Shown here: positions 25,735 through 32,909 of the stretch, one piece after another
Layout of the letters: each line of letters begins with the position of its first letter
Position numbering within the stretch: the first letter of the stretch is position 1
Assembly (NCBI GenBank): GCA_947627045.1
Contig: CANQUM010000012.1
Location: 1 to 52,235 of the forward strand
Reading direction: 5' to 3'
Origin: an uncultured Clostridia bacterium
GTDB lineage: Bacteria > Bacillota > Clostridia > Oscillospirales > Ruminococcaceae
Length of the DNA stretch: 52,235 nucleotides
Program-made: the position numbers and the translations under genes
Notes under the pieces: model-generated
The model's input: the letters and a program-made list of their open reading frames with translations, nothing else
What the model was told of the DNA's origin: nothing
Database searches by the model: none

Positions 25735-26673
25735 ATGAAATATATTATAAGTCTTGTTTTGTCGTTAGGATTCATTCTAACGGGCTGTTCAAATGATATA
25801 GAGCCGAATACCAAGGATTTTGATGAAAGTATGATGAATTCTTCAGTTACAAATGAAAGCCGGACGGAAAATAGTACTCAAACTAATATTACAACGGAAC
25901 CTTCAACATCAGGCTCGGCAAAATCAAGTTCAGCCAGTGCAGAGCCTTTGGCAGCCAATACTACTGTAGATTTATCAACACTTGACAACACACTTATTGG
26001 ATACGGTCAGGGAGTTATTGTTGACAGTGAAAACAGACCACAGGGAGCAGTTGACTTTAATGAAAGATATTCAAAGTTTAATGCCGTTGCAATGGCAAAA
26101 ACTGAAAAAGTCAAAAATAATAAAAAGACAATATATCTGACCTTTGATCAGGGATATGAAAACGGTTACACTTCAAAAATTCTTGATATACTAAAGAAAA
26201 AGAACGTAAAGGCAACCTTCTTCATACTTCAGGATTATGCCGAGAGAAATCCAGAACTTGTAAAGAGAATGATCAAAGAGGGTCATACTGTAGGAAATCA
26301 TTCAGTTTCTCATCCGTCAATGCCAAAGATTTCAATTGAAGAAGCTAAGCAGGAGATCATGGGGCTTCATAACTATGTTAAGGAGAAATTCGGCTATGAG
26401 ATGAATGAGTTCAGACCGCCCAGAGGAGAATTTTCTGAAAGGATTCTGCAGCTTGTAAATGATTGCGGATATAAAACTGTTATGTGGAGTTTTGCATATG
26501 AAGACTGGGATATTGACAATCAACCTGATGAAACTAAGGCACTTGAAAAGGTTACTAATGCAAAACATAACGGCGCAATTTATCTGCTCCACTCAGTTTC
26601 TAAGACTAACACAAAAATTTTGGGTAGAGTTATAGATAATTTAAAGAAGGACGGATATTCTTTTAAAGCATAG
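25735..26673 (+). CDS. pdaA: PdaA-like peptidoglycan/muramic delta-lactam deacetylase, lipoprotein
   Basis: In B. subtilis PdaA removes the N-acetyl group of muramic acid to make the spore-cortex delta-lactam. The 312 residues start with a lipoprotein signal (LTGC, Cys18), then a Ser/Thr/Asn-rich linker to about residue 80 and a NodB domain (about 130-312). Motif 1 is LTFDQGYENGYT (Asp138, with Gln139 where most deacetylases have Asp; PdaA itself has Asn there). Metal-site His189 and His193 are in HSVSH, RPPRGEFSE follows, and GAIYLLHSVSKTN is at the end. Similarity across the domain is with PdaA rather than general chitin deacetylases. The spoIIIA operon nearby agrees with a spore role. Confidence 0.82.
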   Translation: MKYIISLVLSLGFILTGCSNDIEPNTKDFDESMMNSSVTNESRTENSTQTNITTEPSTSGSAKSSSASAEPLAANTTVDLSTLDNTLIGYGQGVIVDSENRPQGAVDFNERYSKFNAVAMAKTEKVKNNKKTIYLTFDQGYENGYTSKILDILKKKNVKATFFILQDYAERNPELVKRMIKEGHTVGNHSVSHPSMPKISIEEAKQEIMGLHNYVKEKFGYEMNEFRPPRGEFSERILQLVNDCGYKTVMWSFAYEDWDIDNQPDETKALEKVTNAKHNGAIYLLHSVSKTNTKILGRVIDNLKKDGYSFKA

Positions 26674-26687
26674 ATATAAAGCTATTT

Positions 26688-26720
26688 AATCACGCTCTGC
26701 ACTGCAGGACGTGATTTTTA
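26688..26720 (+). terminator. Terminator after the pdaA-like gene
   Basis: AATCACG (26688-26694) pairs with CGTGATT (26710-26716), with an inner CTGC/GCAG stem. TTTTTATAT follows. Confidence 0.8.
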
Positions 26721-26801
26721 TATATTTAAACATAATAATAATTATCATAATCGTCCGATTTTTTAATATACTTTAATTAAGTATAAAAAGGAGGACAAAC
26801 A

Positions 26802-28079
26802 TTGACTATTAAAAGAAAAATCAAAATTATGCCGCTTGTTATTATTCTGACCTTGCTTTTGTGTTCATGCCAAAAAAATATACATACTGAGTTGTTTGAA
26901 GTCAGAAACGAGGGAATTGCTTTAAACGGCGATATTAAAGAACAAATAAGCGGAGTAAAAGAAAAACCTAAAGCTTCTTCAAAAACTGAAAAAAAGGAGT
27001 ATGAGCCTTTGAATTATGATGAGCAAAAGGCGATCTGGTTTTCCTATATTGATTTAGCGGAGTTCATATCTGGAAAATCTAAGTCTGAATTCAAAGAGTC
27101 GATAGGCACTGCGCTTGAAAATGTTAGCAATGCAGGCTTTAATACGGTGTATGTTCACGTCAGAGCTTTTGAAGACGCTTATTATAATTCAAAATTATTT
27201 CCAAAAACAGCGTATTTGGGAGAGAAAACATACGACCCGTTAAAGATAATTATATCAAAGGCACACAAGCTTAATTTATCAGTACACGCATGGATCAACC
27301 CTTTCAGATGCGGAACAACAGAAACAATAGAATCCTTATCTGACGGATATATAATTAAAAAATGGTATGATGACGCAGAAAAAAACGGAACATATGTAGT
27401 AAGCGTAAAAGACGACGAGCATATGTGGTTAAATCCTGCTTATGACGAAGTAAGAAAGCTGGTTGCAGACGGTGTGAAAGAAATAATTGAAAACTACAAA
27501 GTCGACGGAATTCACTTTGACGATTATTTCTATCCCACAACTGATAAGAGCTTTGATAAATCGGCTTTTGAGCAATCGGGTAAAAATAATTTATCTGACT
27601 GGCGTATTGATAATATAAATAAAATGGTAAAACTGGTTTATAATTCAATAAAAGAGTTAAATAAAAAAGTTATGTTTGGTATCTCACCGCAGGGGAATAT
27701 TGAAAATGATTATGAGCTTCAGTTTGCCGATATTAAGACATGGTGCAGCAAGGACGGGTATGTAGATTATATAACTCCGCAGGTATATTACGGATATTCC
27801 AGCACAAGTCCATATCTTAAAACAATAAAAAGATGGGATTCATTAAAAACGAATAAAAAAGTAAAATTAGTTATAGGCTTGGCAGAATATAAAATAATAT
27901 CAGAGGATGAATATATTCATAATAAGGGTATAATCGCCGAGCAGATAAAAGATGCAAAGAAGCTTTCAAACTATGAGGGAATAGCTATATACAATTATAA
28001 AAATCTTTTTTCTGCAGAGAATGAATATTCCGATAGGGTTGAATCTGAGTATGCTTATATAACTGAGGAATTGTCTTAA
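26802..28079 (+). CDS. GHL10/DUF187 glycoside-hydrolase-like lipoprotein (DigH/YngK-like)
   Basis: The 425 residues begin with a lipoprotein signal ending LCSC (Cys23), so the protein sits on the outer face of the membrane. The barrel domain shows KAIWFSYIDLAEF, GFNTVYVHVRAF, LSVHAWINPFRCG, VDGIHFDDYFYP and VDYITPQVYYGY, the pattern of the GHL10 family. E. coli DigH of this family cleaves denuded glycan strands at the septum. The start is TTG 26802, six bases after AAGGAGG. The gene follows the pdaA-like lipoprotein, so both probably work on the cell wall, but the activity here is inferred. Confidence 0.82.
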   Translation: MTIKRKIKIMPLVIILTLLLCSCQKNIHTELFEVRNEGIALNGDIKEQISGVKEKPKASSKTEKKEYEPLNYDEQKAIWFSYIDLAEFISGKSKSEFKESIGTALENVSNAGFNTVYVHVRAFEDAYYNSKLFPKTAYLGEKTYDPLKIIISKAHKLNLSVHAWINPFRCGTTETIESLSDGYIIKKWYDDAEKNGTYVVSVKDDEHMWLNPAYDEVRKLVADGVKEIIENYKVDGIHFDDYFYPTTDKSFDKSAFEQSGKNNLSDWRIDNINKMVKLVYNSIKELNKKVMFGISPQGNIENDYELQFADIKTWCSKDGYVDYITPQVYYGYSSTSPYLKTIKRWDSLKTNKKVKLVIGLAEYKIISEDEYIHNKGIIAEQIKDAKKLSNYEGIAIYNYKNLFSAENEYSDRVESEYAYITEELS

Positions 28080-28126
28080 TAATCAGAACAAACTTGAAAT
28101 TAGGTAACAAAATTTAAGAAAAGTAC

Positions 28127-28155
28127 TTGTCTTTATTAGAAAATACTGATATAAT
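28127..28155 (+). promoter_or_regulatory. Promoter for yajC
   Basis: TTGTCT (28127-28132), 17 bases and TATAAT (28150-28155) with a TGA extension lie about 30 bases before the yajC start. Confidence 0.8.
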
Positions 28156-28185
28156 AAATAGGAAATTTTTTTAGGAGGATAAAAA

Positions 28186-28506
28186 ATGAATGTATTAATT
28201 TTAGCGAATAATAATGCAAATTCAGCAATGTCGCTGGTAAGTCTTGTTCCCTTGATTCTGATTATTGTTGTATTTTATTTCTTGCTTATCAGACCTCAGA
28301 GAAAAAAAGATAAGCAGGATGCAATAATGAGAAAAAACCTTCAGGTCGGAGATGAGGTCGTAACAGCCGGCGGAGTTGTCGGTATTGTATTTTCTATTAA
28401 GGATGATACAGTTGTTGTAGAAACAGGCGGAGACAGAAGTAAAATCCGTGTCAAGAAATGGGCAATTGCTCAGAATCTAACTGTTCACGATGATCAATCA
28501 AAATAA
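28186..28506 (+). CDS. yajC: Preprotein translocase subunit YajC
   Basis: This is an accessory membrane protein of the Sec translocon. The 106 residues have one transmembrane helix (about 16-36, LVSLVPLILIIVVFYFLLI) directly followed by the family signature RPQRKKDKQ, then the small beta domain (QVGDEVVTAGGVVGIVFSI and DRSKIRVKKWAI). AGGAGG precedes ATG 28186. In many clostridia yajC precedes the TIGR04086/SCIFF genes, as here. Confidence 0.95.
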   Translation: MNVLILANNNANSAMSLVSLVPLILIIVVFYFLLIRPQRKKDKQDAIMRKNLQVGDEVVTAGGVVGIVFSIKDDTVVVETGGDRSKIRVKKWAIAQNLTVHDDQSK

Positions 28507-28589
28507 GTAATAATTATTAAAAATCCTGAATAAAGTTTAGTATAAAGCTGTTTTATCGCTTTTTCTCATAGACTTTAGGAGGGATTTTT

Positions 28590-29006
28590 TTGCTGACTAA
28601 TTCCAGAAGGCGCTCCTCTTCGACTGTAAAAAAGGATATATTTTTTGTTTTTGTCGCAATACTTGCCGGATTTTTAATAACAATGCTGGTTCTATTGTTT
28701 TTCTCGTTTATACTTACAAAAATCGATGCACCTGATAAAATTGTTAAGCTGCTCTCAACTGTTGCATTGGGTGTTGGAACCTACTTCGGAGGGTATATTT
28801 GTTCAAGACGAAAGCATAACAGAGGAATATACAGAGGTGCATTGTGCGGTTTTATAATGTTCTGTGCAATAGTAGTTGCAGGCGCAATATTTGCAAACAC
28901 TGTATTGTCATTTAGCGTAACTTCAAAGTTTATTCTTACACTTGTATGCGGCGCAATTGGAGGGATTGTCGGCGCTAATTCAAATTCAAGATTCAAGAGA
29001 TATTGA
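28590..29006 (+). CDS. TIGR04086-type small membrane protein
   Basis: The 138 residues have four predicted membrane helices: about 18-43, a second glycine-rich helix about 55-70 ending YFGGYICSRRKHNRG, 80-102, and 112-130 with a final GGIVGAN. The pattern and location between yajC and the SCIFF gene match TIGR04086; its function is not known. The start is TTG 28590 behind AGGAGGG. Its stop codon lies inside the -35 box of the SCIFF promoter. Confidence 0.8.
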   Translation: MLTNSRRRSSSTVKKDIFFVFVAILAGFLITMLVLLFFSFILTKIDAPDKIVKLLSTVALGVGTYFGGYICSRRKHNRGIYRGALCGFIMFCAIVVAGAIFANTVLSFSVTSKFILTLVCGAIGGIVGANSNSRFKRY

Positions 29007-29031
29007 CATATTTTTTTTAGTGTGTTATACT
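29003..29031 (+). promoter_or_regulatory. Promoter for the SCIFF precursor gene
   Basis: TTGACA (29003-29008), 17 bases and TATACT (29026-29031) form a near-consensus promoter. The TGA stop of the upstream gene (29004-29006) is part of the -35 box. Confidence 0.8.
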
Positions 29032-29059
29032 TAGAAAAACTAAATTTGGAGGAAATAAA

Positions 29060-29203
29060 ATGAAACATATCAAGACTATCAATAAAACAAATTTAAAGAA
29101 AACTGCGTCAAAAGGCGGATGCGGTAACTGTCAGGCTTCATGCCAGTCAGCATGCAAGACTTCATGCACCGTTGCAAATCAAAAATGTGAAAAGGACGCA
29201 TAG
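29060..29203 (+). CDS. scfA: SCIFF ribosomal peptide precursor (six cysteines in forty-five)
   Basis: This 47-residue peptide gene starts at ATG 29060 behind TTTGGAGG. The peptide opens MKHIKTINK and has exactly six cysteines, at 21, 24, 28, 32, 36 and 43, in the conserved SCIFF pattern. In the characterised family member from Thermoanaerobacter the radical-SAM maturase joins Cys32 to Thr37 by a thioether; this peptide has Cys32 and Thr37 in the same positions. SCIFF is almost universal in Clostridia, and its biological role is still unclear. The maturase follows after a hairpin. Confidence 0.95.
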   Translation: MKHIKTINKTNLKKTASKGGCGNCQASCQSACKTSCTVANQKCEKDA

Positions 29204-29229
29204 TTTTTTATAAAATTATGATTAGTTTG

Positions 29230-29257
29230 AGGGACATAGCCTGTCCCTTTAATTTTT
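29230..29257 (+). terminator. Hairpin between SCIFF precursor and maturase genes
   Basis: AGGGACA (29230-29236) pairs with TGTCCCT (29242-29248), followed by TTAATTTTT. It is probably a partial terminator that keeps maturase mRNA lower than precursor mRNA. Confidence 0.7.
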
Positions 29258-29273
29258 GTATGCTGAAATTTCA

Positions 29274-29305
29274 AAAGGAGGTATGCTCTTCAAGGGGCAT
29301 AAATT
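29274..29305 (+). promoter_or_regulatory. Hairpin between Shine-Dalgarno and scfB start
   Basis: AAAGGAGG (29274-29281) is followed at once by TATGCTC (29282-29288), loop TTCAAG, GGGCATA (29295-29301), a 7-bp stem with one G-U pair. Then AATT and the ATG at 29306. The 3' arm contains a second, weaker site (AAGGGG, 29292-29297) that the stem would hide. Confidence 0.55.
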
Positions 29306-30679
29306 ATGATTCACTGTTTTAAACTAAAGGGTTTTAATATTGTTTTGGACGTTCATACGGGCGGAGTGCATATAGTTGATGATATTACATATGAAATACT
29401 TGAAAATATATCGTTGCCGCTTGATGAAAATTGCAAAAATGAAGTTACAAAAAAGTTGTCAGGGAAATACTCATTTAAAGACATCGAAGAATGTTTTGAT
29501 GAAATCCTTGAACTGTATAATGATGGTATTCTTTTCAGTAATGACGATTATGAGCAGTTTGCAGATTATGCGGTTGCGTCGCCTATAAAGGCGATGTGTC
29601 TGCATATTGCTCATGACTGCAATTTAAGATGTAAATATTGCTTTGCGTCAACTGGTGATTTCGGTGTGGGAAGAAAGCTGATGGATCTTGATACAGGCAA
29701 GGCTGCAATTGACTTTTTGCTAGAAAAATCGGGAAACAGGAAGAATCTTGAACTTGATTTTTTCGGTGGCGAGCCGCTTATGAATTTTGATGTTGTAAAA
29801 GAAATTGTTAAGTATGCAAGAGGGAAGGAAAAGCAATACGGAAAGACGTTTCGATTCACTATCACTACTAACGGATTACTGCTTACCGATGATAAGATTG
29901 ATTTTATCAACAAGGAAATGTCAAATGTAGTTTTGTCAATAGACGGTCGAAAAGAAGTCAATGACAGGATGAGAGTTCGTGTTGACGGCAGTGGAAGCTA
30001 TGATACAATTATTGACAAGTATAAAACACTTGTTTCAAAGCGGGATAAGAATAAGGATTATTACGTAAGAGGGACATACACAAAATACAATCTTGACTTT
30101 TCAAATGACGTTATGCACCTTTATGAGTGCGGATTTGATCAGGTATCAGTTGAGCCGGTTATGGGCAGTGAAACAGAGCCGTATGCCATTACTGAAGATG
30201 ATCTTGAAAAGATAAGCGAGGAATATGATATTCTAGTTGACAAGCTTTCAGAGATAAAAGAAAAAGGCGGGTTTTGCAACTTCTTTCATTTTATGCTTGA
30301 TTTAAACCAGGGACCTTGTGCTATAAAACGACTGAGAGGCTGCGGAAGCGGCAACGAATATGTAGCGGTAACTCCTGACGGTGATATTTATCCCTGCCAT
30401 CAGTTTGTAGGCATTGAGAGTTTTAAAATGGGTAATCTTCATGATAAAACTTTTAATATGGATATAAAAAATATGTTCGCAAAGACTCATATTTACGCAA
30501 AGGACGATTGTAGGAACTGCTGGGCGAAGTTTTATTGCAGCGGCGGCTGTAATGCAAACAACTATCTTTATGAAGGAAATATACTAAAGGCACACAAATT
30601 GTCCTGCAAAATTCAAAGGAAAAGACTTGAATGCGCTATCTTGATGAGTATTAAAAAAGAGATGGAAAAGCAAATTTAG
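29306..30679 (+). CDS. scfB: Radical SAM/SPASM SCIFF maturase
   Basis: This iron-sulfur enzyme forms the thioether crosslink in the SCIFF peptide. Its 457 residues begin with a PqqD-like leader-binding (RRE) region (about 1-90). The radical SAM core follows with CNLRCKYC (Cys105, 109, 112), FFGGEPL and TTNG. The SPASM part carries many cysteines for auxiliary 4Fe-4S clusters (PCAIKRLRGCGSGNEY, YPCHQF, CRNCWAKFYCSGGC, and Cys near the end). The order scfA-scfB is the standard family layout. Its start region contains an unusual hairpin. Confidence 0.95.
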   Translation: MIHCFKLKGFNIVLDVHTGGVHIVDDITYEILENISLPLDENCKNEVTKKLSGKYSFKDIEECFDEILELYNDGILFSNDDYEQFADYAVASPIKAMCLHIAHDCNLRCKYCFASTGDFGVGRKLMDLDTGKAAIDFLLEKSGNRKNLELDFFGGEPLMNFDVVKEIVKYARGKEKQYGKTFRFTITTNGLLLTDDKIDFINKEMSNVVLSIDGRKEVNDRMRVRVDGSGSYDTIIDKYKTLVSKRDKNKDYYVRGTYTKYNLDFSNDVMHLYECGFDQVSVEPVMGSETEPYAITEDDLEKISEEYDILVDKLSEIKEKGGFCNFFHFMLDLNQGPCAIKRLRGCGSGNEYVAVTPDGDIYPCHQFVGIESFKMGNLHDKTFNMDIKNMFAKTHIYAKDDCRNCWAKFYCSGGCNANNYLYEGNILKAHKLSCKIQRKRLECAILMSIKKEMEKQI

Positions 30680-30709
30680 TTTAATTATTTTCATATATAA
30701 GCATATATA

Positions 30710-30747
30710 AGACAGATATTGAGAAATCTTTATCTGTCTTTTTTTTG
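30710..30747 (+). terminator. Terminator after scfB
   Basis: AGACAGATA (30710-30718) pairs perfectly with TATCTGTCT (30731-30739) and is followed by seven T residues. Confidence 0.9.
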
Positions 30748-30776
30748 TAATAAAATTATAGCTTGTTTCATAGGAT
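30747..30776 (+). promoter_or_regulatory. Possible sigma-E promoter of the spoIIIA operon
   Basis: GTAATAA (30747-30753) and CATAGGAT (30769-30776) match the loose sigma-E pattern (ATA, 17 bases, ATA) about 40 bases before spoIIIAA. spoIIIA is a sigma-E operon in B. subtilis. The match is partial. Confidence 0.45.
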
Positions 30777-30814
30777 TAAATAAAAGCACTTTTGAAGATA
30801 GAGGAAGGTTTTAA

Positions 30815-31744
30815 ATGTCAGAACAAAAAAGCAAATTGGACAAGGCTATGAAACTTTTGACACCTAAACTTGCACAGCCATTTTATAATATGTCTAACAA
30901 AAAACGATTTAGTATTAATGAGATACGTCTCAGAAATAAAAGGTATTTGACAATTGTTATCGGCGAAGATGAATTTTATATCTTATCTGACGGAAGTATA
31001 TCAAGGGATTGTAAGAATGTCTTGAAAATAACAGAAGAGGATATAGATTACACATACAAAACAGCACTTAGGAATACAATATACAGCTTTAAGCGTGAGA
31101 TTTCTTTAGGTTACATAATTACTGAGGGCGGAAACAGAGTAGGATTTTGCGGAACAGCTGTTTTAGATGATAGAGGCAAAAATGATACGCTTAAAAATAT
31201 TTCGGGAATAAGCATAAGAATAGCCAGAGAGGTTTTTGGAGCGGCAGATGACTTGATTAATAAGCTGGGTCTTTTGGAAGACGGCATAAAAAATGTTTTG
31301 ATTCTTGGTTCTCCGTCAAGCGGTAAGACGACTTTGCTGAGAGATCTTTGCAGACAGCTTGGAATGAGAAAGAGAATTTCTCTTATAGATGAAAAAAATG
31401 AAATATCGGCGACTTTTAAATCTGCCGCACAGAATGATATAGGAAATTTCACTGATGTGTTTGATTCATATACAAAATACTATGGCATTTTGTCAGCTGT
31501 TAAAATAATGTCGCCTCAGCTGATTATTTGCGATGAAATAGGTACAAAAGACGATTTAGAGGCACTTGATTATGCAGTCAATTCAGGTGTAAAAATTATA
31601 GCTACTATGCACTCAAGCAGTATTGACGATGCCTTCAAAAAGCCGTATATGAAAGAATTATTTTCAAGAAAAGCTTTTGATTATATTGTTTTGCTTGGAA
31701 CAGGGACGGATCTAGGAAAGATATTCAGTATAAGAAAAATCTAG
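30815..31744 (+). CDS. spoIIIAA: Stage III sporulation protein AA (ATPase)
   Basis: This is the mother-cell ATPase of the SpoIIIA-SpoIIQ channel, related to secretion ATPases. It has 309 residues, the usual length. Walker A is GSPSSGKTT (about 165-173), the Walker B region is LIICDEIG (about 231-238), and TMHSSS follows. ATG 30815 has AGAGGAAGG upstream. It is the first gene of a complete eight-gene operon and is expected to act during engulfment to keep the forespore active. Confidence 0.96.
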   Translation: MSEQKSKLDKAMKLLTPKLAQPFYNMSNKKRFSINEIRLRNKRYLTIVIGEDEFYILSDGSISRDCKNVLKITEEDIDYTYKTALRNTIYSFKREISLGYIITEGGNRVGFCGTAVLDDRGKNDTLKNISGISIRIAREVFGAADDLINKLGLLEDGIKNVLILGSPSSGKTTLLRDLCRQLGMRKRISLIDEKNEISATFKSAAQNDIGNFTDVFDSYTKYYGILSAVKIMSPQLIICDEIGTKDDLEALDYAVNSGVKIIATMHSSSIDDAFKKPYMKELFSRKAFDYIVLLGTGTDLGKIFSIRKI

Positions 31745-31777
31745 GAGGAAACGCTCAACTTGAGCCAAATTACAGCA
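31743..31777 (+). promoter_or_regulatory. Palindrome between Shine-Dalgarno and spoIIIAB start
   Basis: AGGAGG (31743-31748) is followed by GCTCAA-C-TTGAGC (31753-31765), which can fold as GCTC/GAGC. Two starts are possible: TTG 31760 inside the palindrome, 11 bases after the site, or ATG 31778 beyond it. The latter would repeat the layout at scfB and ispA. Confidence 0.45.
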
Positions 31778-32266
31778 ATGAAAATAATAGGAATAATGCT
31801 TGTTTTCTTGTCATCAGCGTTTTTGGGGTTTAATATGTCTAAAAGATATAAAAGGCGTATTCAGATATTAGAAGAGATAAATGAACTTATTATCAGCATA
31901 AAAATTATTATTGAGGCAGAGAGCCCGACAGTTGACGAGCTTTTTTATTCACTTGCCGGTCAAAAAAAGCTGGATAACTTTTTTATATCAAAAACCGCCT
32001 TTTTATCTCCAGACTATAAAAGAAATATTACTTCAGAATGTAAAGGCTGCAGCTTTCTTAAAGAAGATGACAAGCGGTTGTTTATAGGATTCATAAATGA
32101 ACTCGGCACTGCTAATCTGGAGGGACAGATTTCAATTATAAACGGTTACATAAAACAGTTAGAAAATAAAATTGCAAAACTCTTAAGTGAGCAAAACTCA
32201 AAATGCAGAATGTATAACTCATTTGGCGTTTTAACAGGTGCATTTATTTCGATAATTCTGTCATAG
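31760..32266 (+). CDS. spoIIIAB: Stage III sporulation protein AB
   Basis: This is a GspF-like membrane component of the SpoIIIA complex. The 168 residues begin with a membrane helix (IIGIMLVFLSSAFLGFNMS), then a helical cytoplasmic part and a final hydrophobic helix (FGVLTGAFISIILS), the family layout. The listed start is TTG 31760; ATG 31778, six codons later, gives an equally good N-terminus, and the hairpin context may favour it. It lies 15 bases after spoIIIAA. Confidence 0.92.
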   Translation: MSQITAMKIIGIMLVFLSSAFLGFNMSKRYKRRIQILEEINELIISIKIIIEAESPTVDELFYSLAGQKKLDNFFISKTAFLSPDYKRNITSECKGCSFLKEDDKRLFIGFINELGTANLEGQISIINGYIKQLENKIAKLLSEQNSKCRMYNSFGVLTGAFISIILS

Positions 32267-32291
32267 TTACAGACATTAAACAGGAGAAGTT

Positions 32292-32486
32292 ATGGAAATT
32301 GATTTAGTTTTTAAAATAGCAGCAGTAGGCATTATAGTTGCGGTATTAAATCAGCTTTTAAAACGAGCAGAGAGAGACGAACAGGCAATGATGGTAACGC
32401 TTGCTGGACTTATTATTGTTCTTGTTATTATAGTAAACCAAATTGCTTCATTATTTGATACAATAAAAGACGTCTTTGACTTATAG
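32292..32486 (+). CDS. spoIIIAC: Stage III sporulation protein AC
   Basis: This is a tiny membrane subunit of 64 residues with two transmembrane helices (about 6-22 and 36-55) around LNQLLKRAERDEQA. Size and sequence are typical of the family. AGGAGAAG precedes ATG 32292. With SpoIIIAD and AE it forms the membrane part of the channel. Confidence 0.95.
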   Translation: MEIDLVFKIAAVGIIVAVLNQLLKRAERDEQAMMVTLAGLIIVLVIIVNQIASLFDTIKDVFDL

Positions 32487-32516
32487 ATAAAGCTAAGACA
32501 CAGACGGAGAAAACAG

Positions 32517-32903
32517 ATGAATGTTATTTCAGTAGTCGCACTTTGCATAATGGCAACGGTCATTTGCAAGGTGCTTGAAAGGGAAAATAAAGAGATATCA
32601 ATACTTATCGGTATATTTGTTGCAGGATATATTTTACTAATGAGTGTAATAAATTTTTCAGATATATCAGACACCATTGATACCTTGTTTTCAAAAGCCA
32701 GTATAAGCAACGAATATATAGAAATACTTTTTAAAGCTGTCGGGATAAGTTATATTACACAGCTTGGATGCGATTGCTGCAGGGATTCGGGCGAAAATGC
32801 GATGTGTACCGGAGTTGAGTTATTTGGTAAGATAACAATTCTCTTGATTTCACTTCCAATATATTCGTCTGTTATTTCGTTGATTGAAGAATTGTTAAAT
32901 TGA
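32517..32903 (+). CDS. spoIIIAD: Stage III sporulation protein AD
   Basis: The 128 residues have about four membrane helices, with the conserved motif ATVICKVLERENKEISILIGI near the N-terminus and CDCCRDSGENAMCTGVELFGK in the middle. This is the normal length for SpoIIIAD. The ribosome site CGGAG lies before ATG 32517. Its place between AC and AE confirms the call. Confidence 0.95.
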   Translation: MNVISVVALCIMATVICKVLERENKEISILIGIFVAGYILLMSVINFSDISDTIDTLFSKASISNEYIEILFKAVGISYITQLGCDCCRDSGENAMCTGVELFGKITILLISLPIYSSVISLIEELLN

Positions 32904-32909
32904 GGATTT

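Noticed and set aside
25735-26673. Calling the PdaA-like enzyme inactive because motif 1 has Gln instead of the second Asp
   Set aside because: The B. subtilis PdaA family also lacks that Asp (it has Asn), and the other catalytic and metal residues are present.
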